Below, one piece after another: positions 6,625-6,936 of a stretch of 6,936 bases of DNA (positions within the stretch are counted from its first letter, which is position 1; the number at the start of each line of letters is the position of its first letter). Source of the stretch: an uncultured Corynebacterium sp. (GTDB lineage: Bacteria; Actinomycetota; Actinomycetes; Mycobacteriales; Mycobacteriaceae); assembly GCA_945631445.1 (NCBI GenBank), contig CALZCR010000087.1:1-6936 (forward strand), read 5' to 3'. The notes below the pieces were generated by a model, which saw only the letters and a program-made list of their open reading frames with translations, searched no databases and was not told the DNA's origin. The translations under genes and the position numbers were made by a program.

Positions 6625-6640
6625 TGCAGAGTACGTCACA
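6625..6640. promoter_or_regulatory. GlxR (CRP-type) binding-site candidate
   Basis: TGCAGAGTACGTCACA matches 9 of the 12 fixed positions of the GlxR consensus TGTGANNTANNTCACA, with an intact right half-site and central TA. It abuts the TACACT box of pckG, where binding would block that promoter, or it would sit about 100 bp upstream of the alternative start. GlxR control of carbon-metabolism genes is well established in C. glutamicum; use of this site is inference. Confidence 0.4.
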
Positions 6641-6687
6641 CCACCTCATGGGGTATGCCACTGTCCAAGCACCCCCTTTCGGGGCCT

Positions 6688-6726
6688 GGAAACACACAGT
6701 TTCCTCAGGAAAACACCGTCGTTTCC
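6688..6726. repeat. Cluster of four alternating GGAAAC / GTTTCC half-sites
   Basis: GGAAAC (6688-6693), GTTTCC (6699-6704), GGAAAAC (6708-6714) and GTTTCC (6721-6726) alternate in orientation. Adjacent units form GGAAAC-N5-GTTTCC and TTTCCT-C-AGGAAA inverted repeats. The cluster lies between the likely pckG and trmB promoters and could serve either gene. It was not matched to RamB (AAAGTTTGCAAA-like) or any other motif I know. Confidence 0.5.
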
Positions 6727-6762
6727 GTCCCGACCCCTACTTCCGGCCACCACCCCGCCCCG

Positions 6763-6768
6763 TAAACT
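6763..6768 (+). promoter_or_regulatory. Candidate -10 box of trmB
   Basis: TAAACT fits TANANT. A start near 6775 would leave a leader of about 54 nt before ATG 6829. No clear -35 is visible upstream. Confidence 0.4.
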
Positions 6769-6828
6769 CCGTCGTCACCGCCGACTTTCCGCCGCAAGGA
6801 ATTGGAACGGGCGCACCTCACGTGAACA

Positions 6829-6936
6829 ATGGGAACGGTGAATAGCCCCGAAGAGAATTCCCCCCGGCAGGAGCAGCTCGGCGAGCTGCCCGCCGGCCGC
6901 CCGCTGCAGACGGACTTCAACGACGGCCTGGACTAC
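6829..6936 (+). CDS. trmB: tRNA (guanine-N7)-methyltransferase, N-terminal fragment
   Basis: Only the first 36 codons are in the window; the gene continues past the right edge. TrmB uses SAM to make m7G46 in the variable loop of tRNAs. The visible part is a polar, low-conservation leader followed by GRPLQTDFNDGLDY (residues 23-36), which resembles the segment preceding the conserved RLRSF-type element of actinobacterial TrmB. The catalytic motifs lie outside the window. In C. glutamicum, trmB lies divergently next to pck, which supports the call. The start is uncertain: ATG 6829 has no convincing Shine-Dalgarno, GTG 6838 is an alternative, and the AAGGA at 6796-6800 is too far upstream to serve either. 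TTG 6802 and GTG 6822 both run quickly into stops. Confidence 0.72.
   Translation, partial: MGTVNSPEENSPRQEQLGELPAGRPLQTDFNDGLDY

Larger units (their letters stand above)
6493..6828. other. Divergent pckG-trmB intergenic control region
   Basis: This 336-bp non-coding interval is less GC-biased than the flanking genes. It contains, from the pckG side: the pckG ribosome binding site, a 12-bp palindrome (6521-6532), a possible -10 (6537-6544), a second 12-bp palindrome (6555-6566), a 10-bp inverted repeat with a 6-bp spacer (6572-6597), another possible -10 (6618-6623), a GlxR-like site (6625-6640), an alternating GGAAAC cluster (6688-6726), the likely trmB -10 (6763-6768) and a TCACGTGA palindrome (6818-6825). 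Open frames crossing it have no start signals or protein-like composition, so I see no small gene. Confidence 0.75.

Noticed and set aside
6673..6684. CCCC-TTTC-GGGG mini hairpin in the intergenic region
   Set aside because: A four-base-pair stem without a following T run is too short to be a terminator and has no clear role.
6510..6845. 111-codon plus-strand frame and other small frames in the pckG-trmB intergenic region
   Set aside because: No ribosome site, an unusual His/Pro/Thr-rich composition, and full coverage of the regulatory repeats; it would also overlap the trmB start.
6873..6889. 8-bp inverted repeat GCAGCTCG/CGAGCTGC inside the start of trmB
   Set aside because: It encodes part of the QLGEL segment and the 1-nt centre makes a poor hairpin; repeated GAGCTG/CAGCTC codons in GC-rich DNA explain it.

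Overview
The window is a compact, GC-rich stretch that reads as a Corynebacterium (Mycobacteriales) chromosome. The evidence is a GTP-dependent PEP carboxykinase of about 611 aa, a DUF3068 envelope protein, TANANT-type -10 boxes with an apparently leaderless gene, and a gene order I recognise. That order, DUF3068 protein > polytopic membrane protein > < GT4 glycosyltransferase | methyltransferase > < pck | trmB >, matches the M. tuberculosis order Rv0227c-Rv0226c-Rv0225-Rv0224c (read in the opposite orientation). It also matches the C. glutamicum NCgl2760-NCgl2765 region. I see no mobile element, CRISPR array, rRNA or tRNA.

Layout: (1) 2-1129 (+) is a DUF3068 membrane-anchored extracytoplasmic protein whose first codons lie before the window. 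(2) 1131-2639 (+) is a 502-aa multi-pass membrane protein starting one base after the previous stop. (3) 2611-3732 (-) is a GT4 glycosyltransferase that converges on gene 2 and overlaps it by 29 bp. (4) 3786-4568 (+) is a class I SAM-dependent methyltransferase (MtrP type), divergent from gene 3 across only 53 bp and probably transcribed without a leader. (5) 4584-4625 is one strong hairpin terminator between the methyltransferase and pck. (6) 4657-6492 (-) is pckG. (7) 6493-6828 is a 336-bp divergent control region rich in inverted repeats. (8) 6829-6936 (+) is the start of trmB, cut by the window edge.

Genes 1-4 form the conserved envelope module next to the MmpL3/TmaT locus. In C. glutamicum and mycobacteria, homologues of gene 1 affect lipoglycan maturation, trehalose-mycolate traffic and polar growth, and the homologue of gene 4 (MtrP) is needed for acetylated trehalose-mycolate formation and transport. 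Genes 2 and 3 have no reaction assigned that I know of and are the most open functional question. pckG is gluconeogenic central metabolism, and trmB makes m7G46 in tRNA. The densest unexplained signal is the pck-trmB intergenic region, which holds a perfect 10-bp inverted repeat, two 12-bp palindromes, a GlxR-like site and a cluster of alternating GGAAAC half-sites. I did not find a wholly new system; the module is conserved but partly uncharacterised.
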